Shown: in pieces, positions 50,976 to 60,071 of the stretch
Numbering within the stretch: position 1 is the stretch's first letter
Layout of the letters: every line of letters starts with the position of its first letter
Assembly (NCBI RefSeq): GCF_003432035.1
Contig: NZ_QOHO01000003.1
Span: 1-64,000, forward strand
Length of the DNA stretch: 64,000 bases
Source of the DNA: Lacrimispora amygdalina
Lineage (GTDB): Bacteria; Bacillota; Clostridia; Lachnospirales; Lachnospiraceae
Direction of reading: 5' to 3'
The notes under the pieces: generated by a model
What the model was told of the DNA's origin: nothing
The model's database searches: none
Seen by the model: the letters and a program-made list of their open reading frames with translations, nothing else
Position numbers and translations under genes: made by a program

Positions 50976-52640
50976 ATGTTGAATTATGAAAGATATAAGC
51001 GGGTACCGGTAGTGAACTATCCGGAAAGACAATGGCCGTGCAGGGAGATTAAGAAAGCGCCGATCTGGTGCAGTGTGGATTTGAGAGACGGAAACCAGGC
51101 TCTTATTGAGCCTATGGTGGTGGAAGAAAAGATTGAGATGTTTAACCTTCTGGTTAAACTTGGTTTTAAGGAGATTGAAGTGGGATTTCCCGCTGCTTCC
51201 CAGATTGAGTTTGATTTCTTAAGGCAGCTTGTGGAACGGAAGCTGATTCCCGATGATGTGGTGATTCAGGTTCTGGTCCAGTGCAGAGAGCATTTGATTA
51301 AGAGAACATTTGAGGCCCTGGAGGGAGTAAAGAAGTCAATCGTTCATATCTACAATTCCACATCTACATTACAGCGTGATGTGGTATTCCGCAAAGAGAT
51401 GGATGAGATTAAAGAGATCGCAGTACAGGGAACCCAGTGGGTGAAACAGTATATGCAGGATTTTAAGGGAGAGGTTGTACTTGAGTATTCTCCTGAAAGC
51501 TTTACCGGAACAGAGCTGGAATTTGCCCTTGATATCTGTACGGCTGTGCAGGATACCTGGGAAGCAACTCCGGAAAAGAAGATTATCTTCAATCTTCCTT
51601 CTACTGTGGAGATGACAACTCCCAACGTATATGCCGATCAGATTGAATGGATGAATTCCCGGTTTAAAAACCGTGACAGCATTATTTTAAGCGTTCATCC
51701 CCACAATGACAGGGGAACGGGAATAGCGGCCACTGAGCTGGCTCTTCTTGCAGGTGCAGACCGTGTGGAAGGAACCCTGCTTGGGAATGGAGAACGTACC
51801 GGCAACGTGGATATTTTAACAGTTGCCTATAATATGTTTTCCCAGGGCATTAATCCGGAACTTCATCTTGAGAATATCCGTGAAATCGTGGATGTTTACG
51901 AGCGCTGTACCAAGATGGAAGTGGAACCCAGACATCCATACGCCGGCAAACTTGTTTTCACTGCATTTTCAGGTTCTCACCAGGATGCCATTAATAAAGG
52001 CATGCAGGCGATGCATGAAAGGAAGAATCCGTTCTGGGAGGTACCTTACCTTCCTATCGATCCTTCCGATATTGGCAGGCAGTATGAGCCCATTGTCAGG
52101 ATCAACAGCCAGTCCGGCAAAGGCGGCGTAGCATTTGTTATGGATACGTTCTATGGCTTCAAGCTTCCGAAGGGTATGCACAAGGAATTTGCTGATGTCA
52201 TTCAGGCAATTTCTGAAAAGCAGGGTGAGGTTGCGCCTGAGCAGATCCTGGAAGAGTTCAAAAGCTGCTACACCGAGAGAAAGGAACCAATCCATTTCAG
52301 AAAAAGCCAGATTACAGAGGCAGAGGAAGACGTGGAGTTCTCAACTCTTGCAAAAGTCCGTTACACAGACCATGGTGTGGAGAAAGTCTTCGAGGGTGTG
52401 GGAAACGGACCCATCGATGCGGTACAGAAGGGTCTGGAGAAGGAGCTTGGTATCGAGATCCGGGTGCTGGATTACTACGAACACGCACTTACATCCGGTT
52501 CCGGAGCCCAGGCTGCATCCTATATCCATCTGCTTGATGTAAAAACCGGAAAGGCAACTTACGGTGTGGGAATCAGTTCCAACATCACCAGAGCGTCTAT
52601 TCGGGGTATCTTCAGTGCGGTAAACCGGTTATTTTATTAA
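50976..52640 (+). CDS. leuA: 2-isopropylmalate synthase
   Basis: First committed step of leucine synthesis: 2-oxoisovalerate plus acetyl-CoA. 554 residues of the longer LeuA type, opening YKRVPVVNYPERQWPCREI. HMGL barrel with metal/active-site WCSVDLRDGNQALIEPM, VHPHNDRGTGIAATELALLAGADRVEGTLLGNGERTGN, and a C-terminal leucine-binding regulatory domain (GVEKVFEGVGNGPIDAVQKGL, ALTSGSGAQAASYIHL). GGAGGAG upstream. No other leu gene is adjacent. Confidence 0.95.
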   Translation: MLNYERYKRVPVVNYPERQWPCREIKKAPIWCSVDLRDGNQALIEPMVVEEKIEMFNLLVKLGFKEIEVGFPAASQIEFDFLRQLVERKLIPDDVVIQVLVQCREHLIKRTFEALEGVKKSIVHIYNSTSTLQRDVVFRKEMDEIKEIAVQGTQWVKQYMQDFKGEVVLEYSPESFTGTELEFALDICTAVQDTWEATPEKKIIFNLPSTVEMTTPNVYADQIEWMNSRFKNRDSIILSVHPHNDRGTGIAATELALLAGADRVEGTLLGNGERTGNVDILTVAYNMFSQGINPELHLENIREIVDVYERCTKMEVEPRHPYAGKLVFTAFSGSHQDAINKGMQAMHERKNPFWEVPYLPIDPSDIGRQYEPIVRINSQSGKGGVAFVMDTFYGFKLPKGMHKEFADVIQAISEKQGEVAPEQILEEFKSCYTERKEPIHFRKSQITEAEEDVEFSTLAKVRYTDHGVEKVFEGVGNGPIDAVQKGLEKELGIEIRVLDYYEHALTSGSGAQAASYIHLLDVKTGKATYGVGISSNITRASIRGIFSAVNRLFY

Positions 52641-52651
52641 GATCAGATAAT

Positions 52652-52696
52652 GAAAGGGATCCTGTCTTCTTTTACAGAGGCGGGATCCTTTTTTTT
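52652..52696. terminator. Terminator shared by leuA and a tiny convergent transcript
   Basis: AAAGGGATCCTGTC and GCGGGATCCTTTTT pair over a 13-base loop, followed by eight T on the plus strand; on the minus strand the stem is preceded by A-rich and followed by TTTC. Confidence 0.75.
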
Positions 52697-52704
52697 CTGT
52701 CATT

Positions 52705-52755
52705 TTATTCGTTTCTCAAAGCAGACTGCATCGACGCGCCCCTGATATTTTCCAT
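52705..52755 (-). CDS. 16-residue peptide or marker of a small RNA
   Basis: Minus-strand ATG at 52755 stands seven bases after GGAGGAGG, and the frame reads MENIRGASMQSALRNE before its stop. Upstream is a full promoter (52787-52815), downstream the leuA terminator in reverse, giving an RNA of about 125 nt. No known family. A second overlapping frame starts at an ATG within the ribosome site (24 residues) but has no site of its own. It could be a leader remnant, a peptide or a small RNA antisense to the leuA end. Confidence 0.4.
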   Translation of the reverse strand: MENIRGASMQSALRNE

Positions 52756-52786
52756 AATTGTGCCTCCTCCTCATGAATTGATCTCA

Positions 52787-52815
52787 ATTATAAAACAGAT
52801 CATGTCCCCAGACAA
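52787..52815 (-). promoter_or_regulatory. Promoter of the 16-codon unit
   Basis: Minus-strand TTGTCT (52815-52810), 17 bp, TATAAT (52792-52787). Confidence 0.6.
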
Positions 52816-52848
52816 TCATTATTTCGAATTCCGCAAATGGAACCGGCG

Positions 52849-52877
52849 TTTACTTTTGTTACAGACTTTAGTATAAT
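52849..52877 (+). promoter_or_regulatory. glf promoter
   Basis: TTTACT (52849-52854), 17 bp, TATAAT (52872-52877) with TAG directly before the -10. Similar to promoters at 54031, 61596 and 63125. Confidence 0.65.
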
Positions 52878-52910
52878 TAATGCAGTTTATAAAATGACGG
52901 GAGAGTAAAA

Positions 52911-54020
52911 ATGAAGAAATATGATTATGTTCTTGTCGGAGGCGGTCTTTACTCCGGCGTATTTGCCTATCTGGCCGGAAAGCAGGGAAAGAAGTGCCTG
53001 GTCCTTGAAAAAAGGGATCATTTGGGAGGAAATCTGTATTGTGAGGAGACAGAAGGAATCCATGTACACCGGTATGGCGCACATATTTTCCATACCAGCA
53101 ACCGCAGAGTCTGGCATTTTGTAAATGAACTGGCGGAATTTAACCGGTATACCAACAGCCCGGTTGCCAATTATTTAGGTGAGATGTACAACCTTCCTTT
53201 TAATATGAATACCTTCAGCAAGATGTGGGGCGTGTCAACTCCAAAACAGGCAAGGGAAAAGATCAATGAACAGAGACAGGTAATTACAGGAGAACCCCGG
53301 AACTTAGAAGAACAGGCAATCAGCCTTGTAGGAACGGATATCTACGAGAAACTTGTTAAGGGTTATACGGAAAAACAGTGGGGCAGAGACTGCAGGGAGC
53401 TGCCGGCTTTTATCATTAAGCGGCTGCCTGTACGCTTTACTTATGATAACAACTATTTCAATGATTTATATCAGGGAATTCCGATTGGCGGTTATAATGT
53501 AATCACAGACAAGCTTTTTGAGGGCTGTGATGTGGAGCTTTCCGTGGACTATCTGGAGCATAGGGAAACGTATGACAGTATGGGAGAAAAGATCGTGTAT
53601 ACCGGAATGATCGATGCCTTTTACGGATACAGGTTTGGAAAGCTGGAATACCGCAGTCTGAAATTTGAGACTGAGACGCTTGATACAGACAATTATCAGG
53701 GCGTGGCGGTTGTAAACTATACAGATCGTGAAACTCCCTATACGAGAATCATTGAGCATAAGCATTTTGAGTTCGGAACACAGGAAAAGACGGTTATAAC
53801 CAGAGAATACCCTGTTGACTGGAGTGAAGGGATGGAACCCTATTATCCGGTTAATGATGAAAAAAATCAGAAGTTGTATCAGGCATATGCACAACTTGCC
53901 CAGAAAGAGGATCGGGTTATCTTTGGAGGCAGGCTGGGAGAATATAAATATTACGACATGGATAAAGTGATTGAGTCTGCTTTCAATATGGCCAGATCCC
54001 AGCTCGCACTTCTTCCCTAG
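52911..54020 (+). CDS. glf: UDP-galactopyranose mutase
   Basis: FAD enzyme that makes UDP-galactofuranose, the donor for furanose galactose in surface glycans. 369 residues: Rossmann start YVLVGGGLYSGVFAYLA, LEKRDHLGGNLYCE, HRYGAHIFHTSN, GYTEKQWGRD, PIGGYN and FGGRLGEYKYYDMD, all typical. GGAGAG upstream. First gene of the second glycan cluster, implying a galactofuranose-containing polymer. Confidence 0.95.
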   Translation: MKKYDYVLVGGGLYSGVFAYLAGKQGKKCLVLEKRDHLGGNLYCEETEGIHVHRYGAHIFHTSNRRVWHFVNELAEFNRYTNSPVANYLGEMYNLPFNMNTFSKMWGVSTPKQAREKINEQRQVITGEPRNLEEQAISLVGTDIYEKLVKGYTEKQWGRDCRELPAFIIKRLPVRFTYDNNYFNDLYQGIPIGGYNVITDKLFEGCDVELSVDYLEHRETYDSMGEKIVYTGMIDAFYGYRFGKLEYRSLKFETETLDTDNYQGVAVVNYTDRETPYTRIIEHKHFEFGTQEKTVITREYPVDWSEGMEPYYPVNDEKNQKLYQAYAQLAQKEDRVIFGGRLGEYKYYDMDKVIESAFNMARSQLALLP

Positions 54021-54030
54021 CCCCCGGCTG

Positions 54031-54059
54031 TTTACTTTTCTAATCAGATATAGTACAAT
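54031..54059 (+). promoter_or_regulatory. Promoter of the GT8 operon
   Basis: TTTACT (54031-54036), 17 bp, TACAAT (54054-54059), with TAG before the -10. Confidence 0.6.
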
Positions 54060-54092
54060 ACAACGGAAAAATCGGTATGCGGGGAGGTTATT

Positions 54093-55070
54093 ATGAACGT
54101 AGTTTACGCTTCCAACGATAAGTTTGCCAGACATCTGGCAGTTTCTCTCTATTCTCTTCTGGATCGTAATAAAAAGATAGAAACGCTTGATATCTGGGTA
54201 TTGTCCATGGGACTGTCAAGGGAAAGCAAAGACCGTTTATCCGGTATCGCACAGGAATTTGACCGGGAGCTTTCTTTGATAGAACTGGGGAATTTAAAGG
54301 AACGGTTTTCCCATGAGGTGGATACAGGAGGTTTTGATTTAAGCATTATGGCACGCCTGTTTTTGGGAGAGGTGCTTCCTGAACATGTGGAACGGGTTCT
54401 TTATTTAGACTGCGATACCGTTATTCTGTCTTCTCTGGAAAAGCTGTGGAAAGCGGATCTTGGCCCGTTTCTGCTGGGCGCTGTCATGGAACCCACCATT
54501 TATCCATGTATTAAGGAAGAGATCGGATTAAGACCGGAAGAACCTTATTTTAATTCCGGGGTGCTTCTGATTGATTTAAACCGGTGGAGAGAGGAGAACG
54601 CTCAAAAGCTGCTTCTTGACTTTTACCGTTCCAAGGACGGAAAACTGTTTGCCGGTGATCAGGATACGATTAACGGAAGCTTAAAGGGCAGAATCAGGCC
54701 ATTGTCTCCCCGATATAATTTCTTTACGAATTACCGGTATTTCCATTACCGGCATTTAGTCCGGCTGTCCCCGGTGTATGCACTCATAACTGAGAATGGC
54801 TTTAAAGAGGCAGGCAGACATCCGGCGATTCTCCATTTCATGGGAGATGAAAGGCCCTGGAAGGAAGGAAATTTAAACCACTACCGCAGAGCATACGAGA
54901 AGTATTTAGCAAAAACTCCCTGGGCCGGAACTCCAAAGGAGAAGGGAAACCGGTTTTATATGGCAGCTTATCATCTCATGAATTACGGTACCTATTTGTG
55001 TCCGCCGTTTCGTGATTTTATCAGCAGCCGGTTTGGAATGAAGCTGGTGAATTCCAGAAAAGGATCTTAA
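54093..55070 (+). CDS. Family 8 glycosyltransferase
   Basis: 325 residues of the GT8 fold (retaining hexosyltransferases related to LPS galactosyl/glucosyltransferases and glycogenin): VVYASNDKFARHLAVSLYSLL at the start, metal-binding DxD in YLDCDTVIL, YFNSGVLLIDLNRWR, GDQDTING and HFMGDERPWK. Cytoplasmic. GGGGAGG before ATG. Adds a sugar to a lipid-linked or wall glycan; specificity unknown. Confidence 0.9.
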   Translation: MNVVYASNDKFARHLAVSLYSLLDRNKKIETLDIWVLSMGLSRESKDRLSGIAQEFDRELSLIELGNLKERFSHEVDTGGFDLSIMARLFLGEVLPEHVERVLYLDCDTVILSSLEKLWKADLGPFLLGAVMEPTIYPCIKEEIGLRPEEPYFNSGVLLIDLNRWREENAQKLLLDFYRSKDGKLFAGDQDTINGSLKGRIRPLSPRYNFFTNYRYFHYRHLVRLSPVYALITENGFKEAGRHPAILHFMGDERPWKEGNLNHYRRAYEKYLAKTPWAGTPKEKGNRFYMAAYHLMNYGTYLCPPFRDFISSRFGMKLVNSRKGS

Positions 55071-55081
55071 AAGGAGAAGAT

Positions 55082-55978
55082 ATGAATGTAAGCTGTATCA
55101 TCCTGAATTATAATGATGCCGATACTACCATGAGGCTGGTTCGTTCGATTAAAGATTATTCTTCTCTGGACTCCATTGTCATCGTGGATAACCATTCCAC
55201 TGATGATTCCGCCGCCCGATTGAAGGAATTAAGTGACGGCAGAATACATGTGGTCAGCTCCTTAAAGAACGGCGGATATGGCTATGGGAATAATCTGGGT
55301 ATCCGCTATGCTTACAGGGAACTTGGTGCTACCCATGTTCTGATTGCCAATCCCGATGTCCTGGTTTCAGAGGAGACGATTGCTGCCATGAAAGCAGCAT
55401 TTCAGACCGGCAAAACTGTTGCAGTGACGGCCGCAGTTCCAGTCGATCAAAAAGGCAGGACAGGTCTGTCAGGATGGAAGCTTACTGGTCTGTTCATGGA
55501 TTTACTGGATACGGGACTGGTAACACGGCGTTTGTTGAAACGGTGGCTCAGTGATAATCCGGGAAAACGTGCATTTTTGATAACTTCGCCTGAGGGGACA
55601 GAACGCTGTGCCTGGGCTGATGCAGTTCCGGGCTCCTTATTGCTGGCTGATACAGATGCTCTGCTGGCATGCGGGCTTTATGATGAGGAAGTATTTCTTT
55701 ATTACGAAGAGAAGATCCTTGGACATAAGTTAAAGGCAAAGGGGTATGGGACACTCCTTCTTCTTGACCGTACCTATGTCCATCTTCATTCCGTATCCAT
55801 TGATAAATCCGTAAGTTCGATCTTGAAGAAGCAGGCGCTGCTCCATAAAAGCAAGCTTCATTACTATAAAAAATATCTAAAAATAAACCGGTTTCAGGAA
55901 TTGGCTGCGAGAGGATTCCTGGAATTTCTCATGTTTGAGATCTGGTTTTTAACAAAGATTCTGGGAATGTCATGGTAA
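55082..55978 (+). CDS. Family 2 glycosyltransferase (rhamnosyltransferase-like)
   Basis: 298 residues: SCIILNYNDADTTMRLVRSI, VDNHSTDDS, GGYGYGNNLGIRYA, IANPDVLV (the DxD equivalent) and DEEVFLYYEEKILGHKLKAKGY, the pattern of the dTDP-rhamnosyltransferase-like GT2 group. AAGGAG upstream; starts 11 bp after the GT8 gene. No dTDP-rhamnose genes are present, so the donor is uncertain. Confidence 0.88.
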   Translation: MNVSCIILNYNDADTTMRLVRSIKDYSSLDSIVIVDNHSTDDSAARLKELSDGRIHVVSSLKNGGYGYGNNLGIRYAYRELGATHVLIANPDVLVSEETIAAMKAAFQTGKTVAVTAAVPVDQKGRTGLSGWKLTGLFMDLLDTGLVTRRLLKRWLSDNPGKRAFLITSPEGTERCAWADAVPGSLLLADTDALLACGLYDEEVFLYYEEKILGHKLKAKGYGTLLLLDRTYVHLHSVSIDKSVSSILKKQALLHKSKLHYYKKYLKINRFQELAARGFLEFLMFEIWFLTKILGMSW

Positions 55979-56001
55979 ATGGCGTTGGAAGAAGGGATAG
56001 A

Positions 56002-56922
56002 ATGATAACAGTACTTTTGGCTGCCTGGAATGGGGAAAAATATCTAAAAGAACAGATGGAATCACTGCTTGGTCAGACGAATCAGGAGTTTACCATTTTA
56101 ATTTCAGATGACGGTTCTACTGACCGGACCCCTGAAATAATTTCAGAATATGAAAACCGGTTTCCGGACCGTATAAAAAGTTTAAAAAACATAAAGCCGT
56201 CTGGCAGTGCCAGGGATAATTTTTTCCGCCTTTTAAAAGCTGCTTCCGATGAATATCTGATGTTTTGCGATCAGGATGATATCTGGCTGCCGGATAAAGT
56301 AGAAGTGACATTCACAGAGATGAAGAAAATGGAGAAAGAATGGGGCAGGGATATGCCTTTACTGGTTCATACAGATCTTTCCGTTGCAGATCAGGCGGGA
56401 GCGGTTCTTTACCCTTCCATGGCCAGATATCAGAAGATTGGAGTTTATGATAACCGAACCAGTCATTATCTGGTTGAAAATAATATCACAGGCAATACCA
56501 TGATGATTAACAGGTCTTTAAAAAATCTGATGGTGGATATTCCAAAAACATGTATCATGCACGACTGGTGGTTTGGTCTCATTGCAAGCTGTTTTGGGAA
56601 AATCTCCTACATTGACCGTCCTCTGGTTCTCTACCGGCAGCATGGAAGCAATCAGGTAGGAGCAAAGAGCGGAATGAAACAGCTGTCGGAGAGAAGGAAC
56701 AGCCGGGAAAAAGTAAGGGATAATTACGGCAGTTTATTTGAACAGGCAAAAGCGTTTCTTTCCATTTACGGGCAGTACATGACTCCTGATCAGAGAGAAT
56801 TGTTTGAAGAATTTCTAAAACTTTGCAAAAGAAGCAGAGCCGGAAAAATAAAGACCATTTTAAAATACAAATTGTTTAAAAGTACCCGTGTCAGAACGCT
56901 TGGACAGATGCTTTCTATCTGA
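56002..56922 (+). CDS. Family 2 glycosyltransferase
   Basis: 306 residues from ATG 56002 (GAAGGG upstream); an ATG at 55972 overlaps the previous stop and would add ten residues. Motifs: TVLLAAWNGEKYLKEQMESLLGQT, ISDDGSTDRTPEII, FCDQDDIWLPDKV, then NNITGNTMMINR and HDWWFGLIA. Typical of the rhamnan/wall-polysaccharide GT2 enzymes of Firmicutes. Donor and acceptor unknown. Confidence 0.88.
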   Translation: MITVLLAAWNGEKYLKEQMESLLGQTNQEFTILISDDGSTDRTPEIISEYENRFPDRIKSLKNIKPSGSARDNFFRLLKAASDEYLMFCDQDDIWLPDKVEVTFTEMKKMEKEWGRDMPLLVHTDLSVADQAGAVLYPSMARYQKIGVYDNRTSHYLVENNITGNTMMINRSLKNLMVDIPKTCIMHDWWFGLIASCFGKISYIDRPLVLYRQHGSNQVGAKSGMKQLSERRNSREKVRDNYGSLFEQAKAFLSIYGQYMTPDQRELFEEFLKLCKRSRAGKIKTILKYKLFKSTRVRTLGQMLSI

Positions 56923-56935
56923 CCGGAGGCGGCCC

Positions 56936-58081
56936 ATGGAAAATGAGGAGAATGGCAGAATGATACCAAATGAAAAAGAAATACTGGTAACGAGGGCATC
57001 CATGCCTTCTTACGAAGAATTTATTACTGAGATCAAACCGATCTGGGAAACTGCCTGGATGACCAATATGGGAGAATTTCACGACAGATTGAAGGATCAG
57101 CTGAAGGAATATTTAAAAGCGGAAAATCTTCTGCTGTTTGTGAACGGACATATGGCTCTTGAGATGGCGCTGCAGGCGATGAACTTAACCGGAGAGGTAA
57201 TTACCACCCCCTTTTCCTTTGCTTCCACCACCCATGCAATCGTAAGAAATAATCTGACTCCTGTATTCTGTGATATCAGAGAGGATGACTATACCATAGA
57301 TGCAGATCAGATAGAAGCGCTGATTACGGAGAAAACAACAGCTATTCTCCCTGTGCATGTGTATGGAAATGTCTGTGATGTGGAAAAAATAGAGTTTATT
57401 GCAAAAAAACACAATTTAAAGGTGATTTATGATGCGGCCCATGCATTCGGGGTAGAGGTGAATCACCGCGGAATCGGAACCTATGGAGACGCTTCCATGT
57501 TCAGCTTTCATGCTACCAAGGTGTATAACACCATAGAGGGGGGAGCGGTCACTTTTAAAGATCCCTCGCTGGAGATTTTATTCAATTACTTAAAGAATTT
57601 TGGTATAACCGGAAAAGAATCTGTTGAATACATAGGCGGCAACGCAAAAATGAATGAATTTCAGGCAGCCATGGGAATCTGCAATCTGCGTCATGTGGAT
57701 GAAAACATTGAAAAGCGCAGGCTGGTGTCAAAACGGTACAGGGAACATTTAGAAGGTGTTGCCGGTATCCGTCTCAATCCGGTAAAACAGGGGATCAGTC
57801 AGAATTATGCATATTTTCCTGTGTCATTTGAAGGGTTCGCACTATCCAGAAATCAGGTGTATGATCTGCTGGCATCCCATCAGATATTTGCGAGAAAATA
57901 TTTCTACCCGCTGATTACTGATTTTGACTGCTACAGGGAGCGCTTTTTAGGTCTTAACCTTCCCATTGCAAAAAGAGCAGCAGACAGTGTGCTGACTTTG
58001 CCCCTTTACGCAGACCTGTGTCTTGAAGATGTAGACCGGATATGCGAAATAATTTTAAGTGCCGCGCAGGGAGGAAAATAA
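56936..58081 (+). CDS. DegT/DnrJ/EryC1-family aminotransferase
   Basis: 381 residues from ATG 56936 (GGAGG upstream). A PLP enzyme that usually adds an amino group to a keto-sugar nucleotide: ITTPFSFASTTHAIVRNNLTPVFCDI, DADQIEALITEKTTAILPVHVYGNVCD, YDAAHAFGVE and the PLP lysine in FSFHATKVYNTIEGG. The C-terminus NYAYFPVSF fits. Its substrate is not produced by any gene seen here. It is followed within six bases by an ATP-grasp gene, suggesting an amino sugar that is then amide-linked. Confidence 0.9.
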   Translation: MENEENGRMIPNEKEILVTRASMPSYEEFITEIKPIWETAWMTNMGEFHDRLKDQLKEYLKAENLLLFVNGHMALEMALQAMNLTGEVITTPFSFASTTHAIVRNNLTPVFCDIREDDYTIDADQIEALITEKTTAILPVHVYGNVCDVEKIEFIAKKHNLKVIYDAAHAFGVEVNHRGIGTYGDASMFSFHATKVYNTIEGGAVTFKDPSLEILFNYLKNFGITGKESVEYIGGNAKMNEFQAAMGICNLRHVDENIEKRRLVSKRYREHLEGVAGIRLNPVKQGISQNYAYFPVSFEGFALSRNQVYDLLASHQIFARKYFYPLITDFDCYRERFLGLNLPIAKRAADSVLTLPLYADLCLEDVDRICEIILSAAQGGK

Positions 58082-58086
58082 TAAGT

Positions 58087-59073
58087 ATGAAAACTGCAGT
58101 TGTAACCGCAATCGGATCATTTTCGGCTGACATTGTGATTAAAAATTTAAAAAAAATGGGGCTTAAGGTGGTCGGTTGTGATATATATCCGGCAGAATGG
58201 ATTGCTGATTCTTCCAATGTTTCCGCATTTTATCAGGTGCCCCTTGCAACGAAAGAAGAGCAGTACACAGAAAAGATTCTCAGTATCTGCAGGAAGGAAG
58301 CTGCCGATGGGCTGATTGTCCTTACCGATGCAGAGGTGGATGTGTGGAACCGCAACAGAAAAAAACTGAAGGAAGCCGGAGTGACTTTATGCTTATCGCC
58401 GGAAGAAACCATAACGATCTGCAGGGACAAAAGGAAGCTTTATGAGTTTCTCTCCGAAAATGGTATTGGAAATCCCATACCTACCAGAATGCTTGGCTGT
58501 ATTTCTCCGGAGTCTGTTACCTATCCGGCAGTTGTAAAACCGTATAACGGAAGAAGCAGTCAGGGGTTGTGCTATCTTCGTGATCAGGAAGAGATGGAAC
58601 GCTTCCTTGCTGGCTGTGAGCCGGACGATTATGTGGTACAGCCCTATTTTAAGGGAAGTATCATCACGGTGGATGTGGTGCGGCAGGCGGACACCGGGCA
58701 GTCGGCAGCTGTCTGCCGTAAGGAATTGCTGCGGACCCCTAACGGTGCAGGCACTTCTGTTCTGGTATTTTCAAATCCGGCTCTGGAAGCTTTATGCAAA
58801 GAGACTGCCAGGGCTTTGGGGATCACGGGATGTGTTAATTTTGAATTTATAGAAGGGGAAGACGGAACCTTCTCCATGCTGGAATGCAATCCCCGTTTTT
58901 CAGGCGGTGTGGAATTTTCCTGTATGGCGGGGTATGACTGCGTCTCAAACCATGTGAAGTGTTTTACAGGAGAGGAGATTGAGCCGTTACCCCTTGTAAC
59001 AGAGATGTATATTGCAAGAAAATATGAGGAATACGTGACAAAGGTACTTAAAAAGGCAGGAACTGAGGTATGA
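58087..59073 (+). CDS. ATP-grasp ligase (carbamoyl-phosphate-synthase-like)
   Basis: 328 residues from ATG 58087, with GGAGG 11 bases upstream. A Rossmann-like N-terminus (AVVTAIGSFSADIVIKNLKKMG) and an ATP-grasp domain: PAVVKPYNGRSSQGL, VQPYFKGSIITVDVV and NFEFIEGEDGTFSMLECNPRFSGGVEFS with metal-binding Glu/Asn. Such enzymes form amide or ester bonds via acyl phosphate. Placed right after the aminotransferase, it could acylate the new amino sugar with an amino acid; this is inference. Confidence 0.85.
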   Translation: MKTAVVTAIGSFSADIVIKNLKKMGLKVVGCDIYPAEWIADSSNVSAFYQVPLATKEEQYTEKILSICRKEAADGLIVLTDAEVDVWNRNRKKLKEAGVTLCLSPEETITICRDKRKLYEFLSENGIGNPIPTRMLGCISPESVTYPAVVKPYNGRSSQGLCYLRDQEEMERFLAGCEPDDYVVQPYFKGSIITVDVVRQADTGQSAAVCRKELLRTPNGAGTSVLVFSNPALEALCKETARALGITGCVNFEFIEGEDGTFSMLECNPRFSGGVEFSCMAGYDCVSNHVKCFTGEEIEPLPLVTEMYIARKYEEYVTKVLKKAGTEV

Positions 59074-60056
59074 GAGACGGATCAAACAGTGAAATCATGG
59101 CAAGCATCAACTGTGTCACCTATAACCACAGTGCGTTCATCCGCCATGCTCTTGACAGTTTTCTGATGCAGAAGACAGACTTTGAGTATGAGATTCTGGT
59201 TCATGATGATGCGTCCACGGACGGGACAGGAGATATAATCAGGGAATATGCTGAAAAATATCCGGATAAGATCCGGCCTTTAATTCAGACAGAGAACCAG
59301 TATTCCCAGGGAATTGATAATATAAGCGGTGCTTTTAACTTTCCCCGTGCAAGAGGGAAATATATATTTATGTGTGATGGGGACGATTATTTTGATTCCC
59401 CGGACAAGCTTCAAAAGCAGGTGGACTATATGGAGTCCCATCCGGACTGTACCCTTTGCATCCACAGTGCTAAAATCCAGCTGATGGGAAAAGCCGTTAC
59501 AGAACGCCAGATGAGGCCTTACCGGAAAACTACAGTTATTAAGCCGGAAGAGATCATAGATAAAGCTTCCGGTTATGCCATGTCTTCCATGGCATTTCCC
59601 GCAAGGCTTGTGAAAGAACTTCCCGATTACTATACGGACTGTCCGGTGGGAGATACCCCCCTGCAGCTGATGGCTGCAGCAAATGGATACGGGTATTATA
59701 TAGATGAACCCATGAGCGTATACCGGGTGGGGGTCTCCGGGTCATGGACTGCTGAGGGGAAAAAAGGGAATTATGCTAAGAAACAGCAGGCATATTATGA
59801 ACGTATGAAAATAGTTTATGAAGAATTTGACAAAGCAACAGGCGGCCGTTATAAGGCGGCCGCCATGAGTGCATCCAATAGAACCTATTACCAGACGAAG
59901 GTCAATACAAGGGATTTCAAGGAAATATTAAATCCCTTATACCAAAGGTATTATAAGGAACTTACGCCCCTGACCCGGTTCTTTATTCAGTTTCAATACC
60001 GGACCCCCGGAATATATCATTCACTTCGAAGATTAGTTACCGGAAGCAATGATTAA
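59070..60056 (+). CDS. Family 2 glycosyltransferase
   Basis: 328 residues: ASINCVTYNHSAFIRHALDSFLMQKT, LVHDDASTDGTGDIIREYA, MCDGDDYFDSPDKLQKQVDYME and GDTPLQLMAAANG, a GT2 group common in capsule clusters. ATGA overlap with the ATP-grasp gene shows the two are translated together. The C-terminal region is basic. Converges closely with the L,D-transpeptidase, 15 bp between stops. Confidence 0.87.
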   Translation: MRDGSNSEIMASINCVTYNHSAFIRHALDSFLMQKTDFEYEILVHDDASTDGTGDIIREYAEKYPDKIRPLIQTENQYSQGIDNISGAFNFPRARGKYIFMCDGDDYFDSPDKLQKQVDYMESHPDCTLCIHSAKIQLMGKAVTERQMRPYRKTTVIKPEEIIDKASGYAMSSMAFPARLVKELPDYYTDCPVGDTPLQLMAAANGYGYYIDEPMSVYRVGVSGSWTAEGKKGNYAKKQQAYYERMKIVYEEFDKATGGRYKAAAMSASNRTYYQTKVNTRDFKEILNPLYQRYYKELTPLTRFFIQFQYRTPGIYHSLRRLVTGSND

Positions 60057-60071
60057 AATAACACGCTGCTA

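Noticed and set aside
53466-54134. 222-codon minus-strand ORF across glf and the GT8 start
   Set aside because: Antisense to a clear UDP-galactopyranose mutase; it would start inside the GT8 gene and has no ribosome site.
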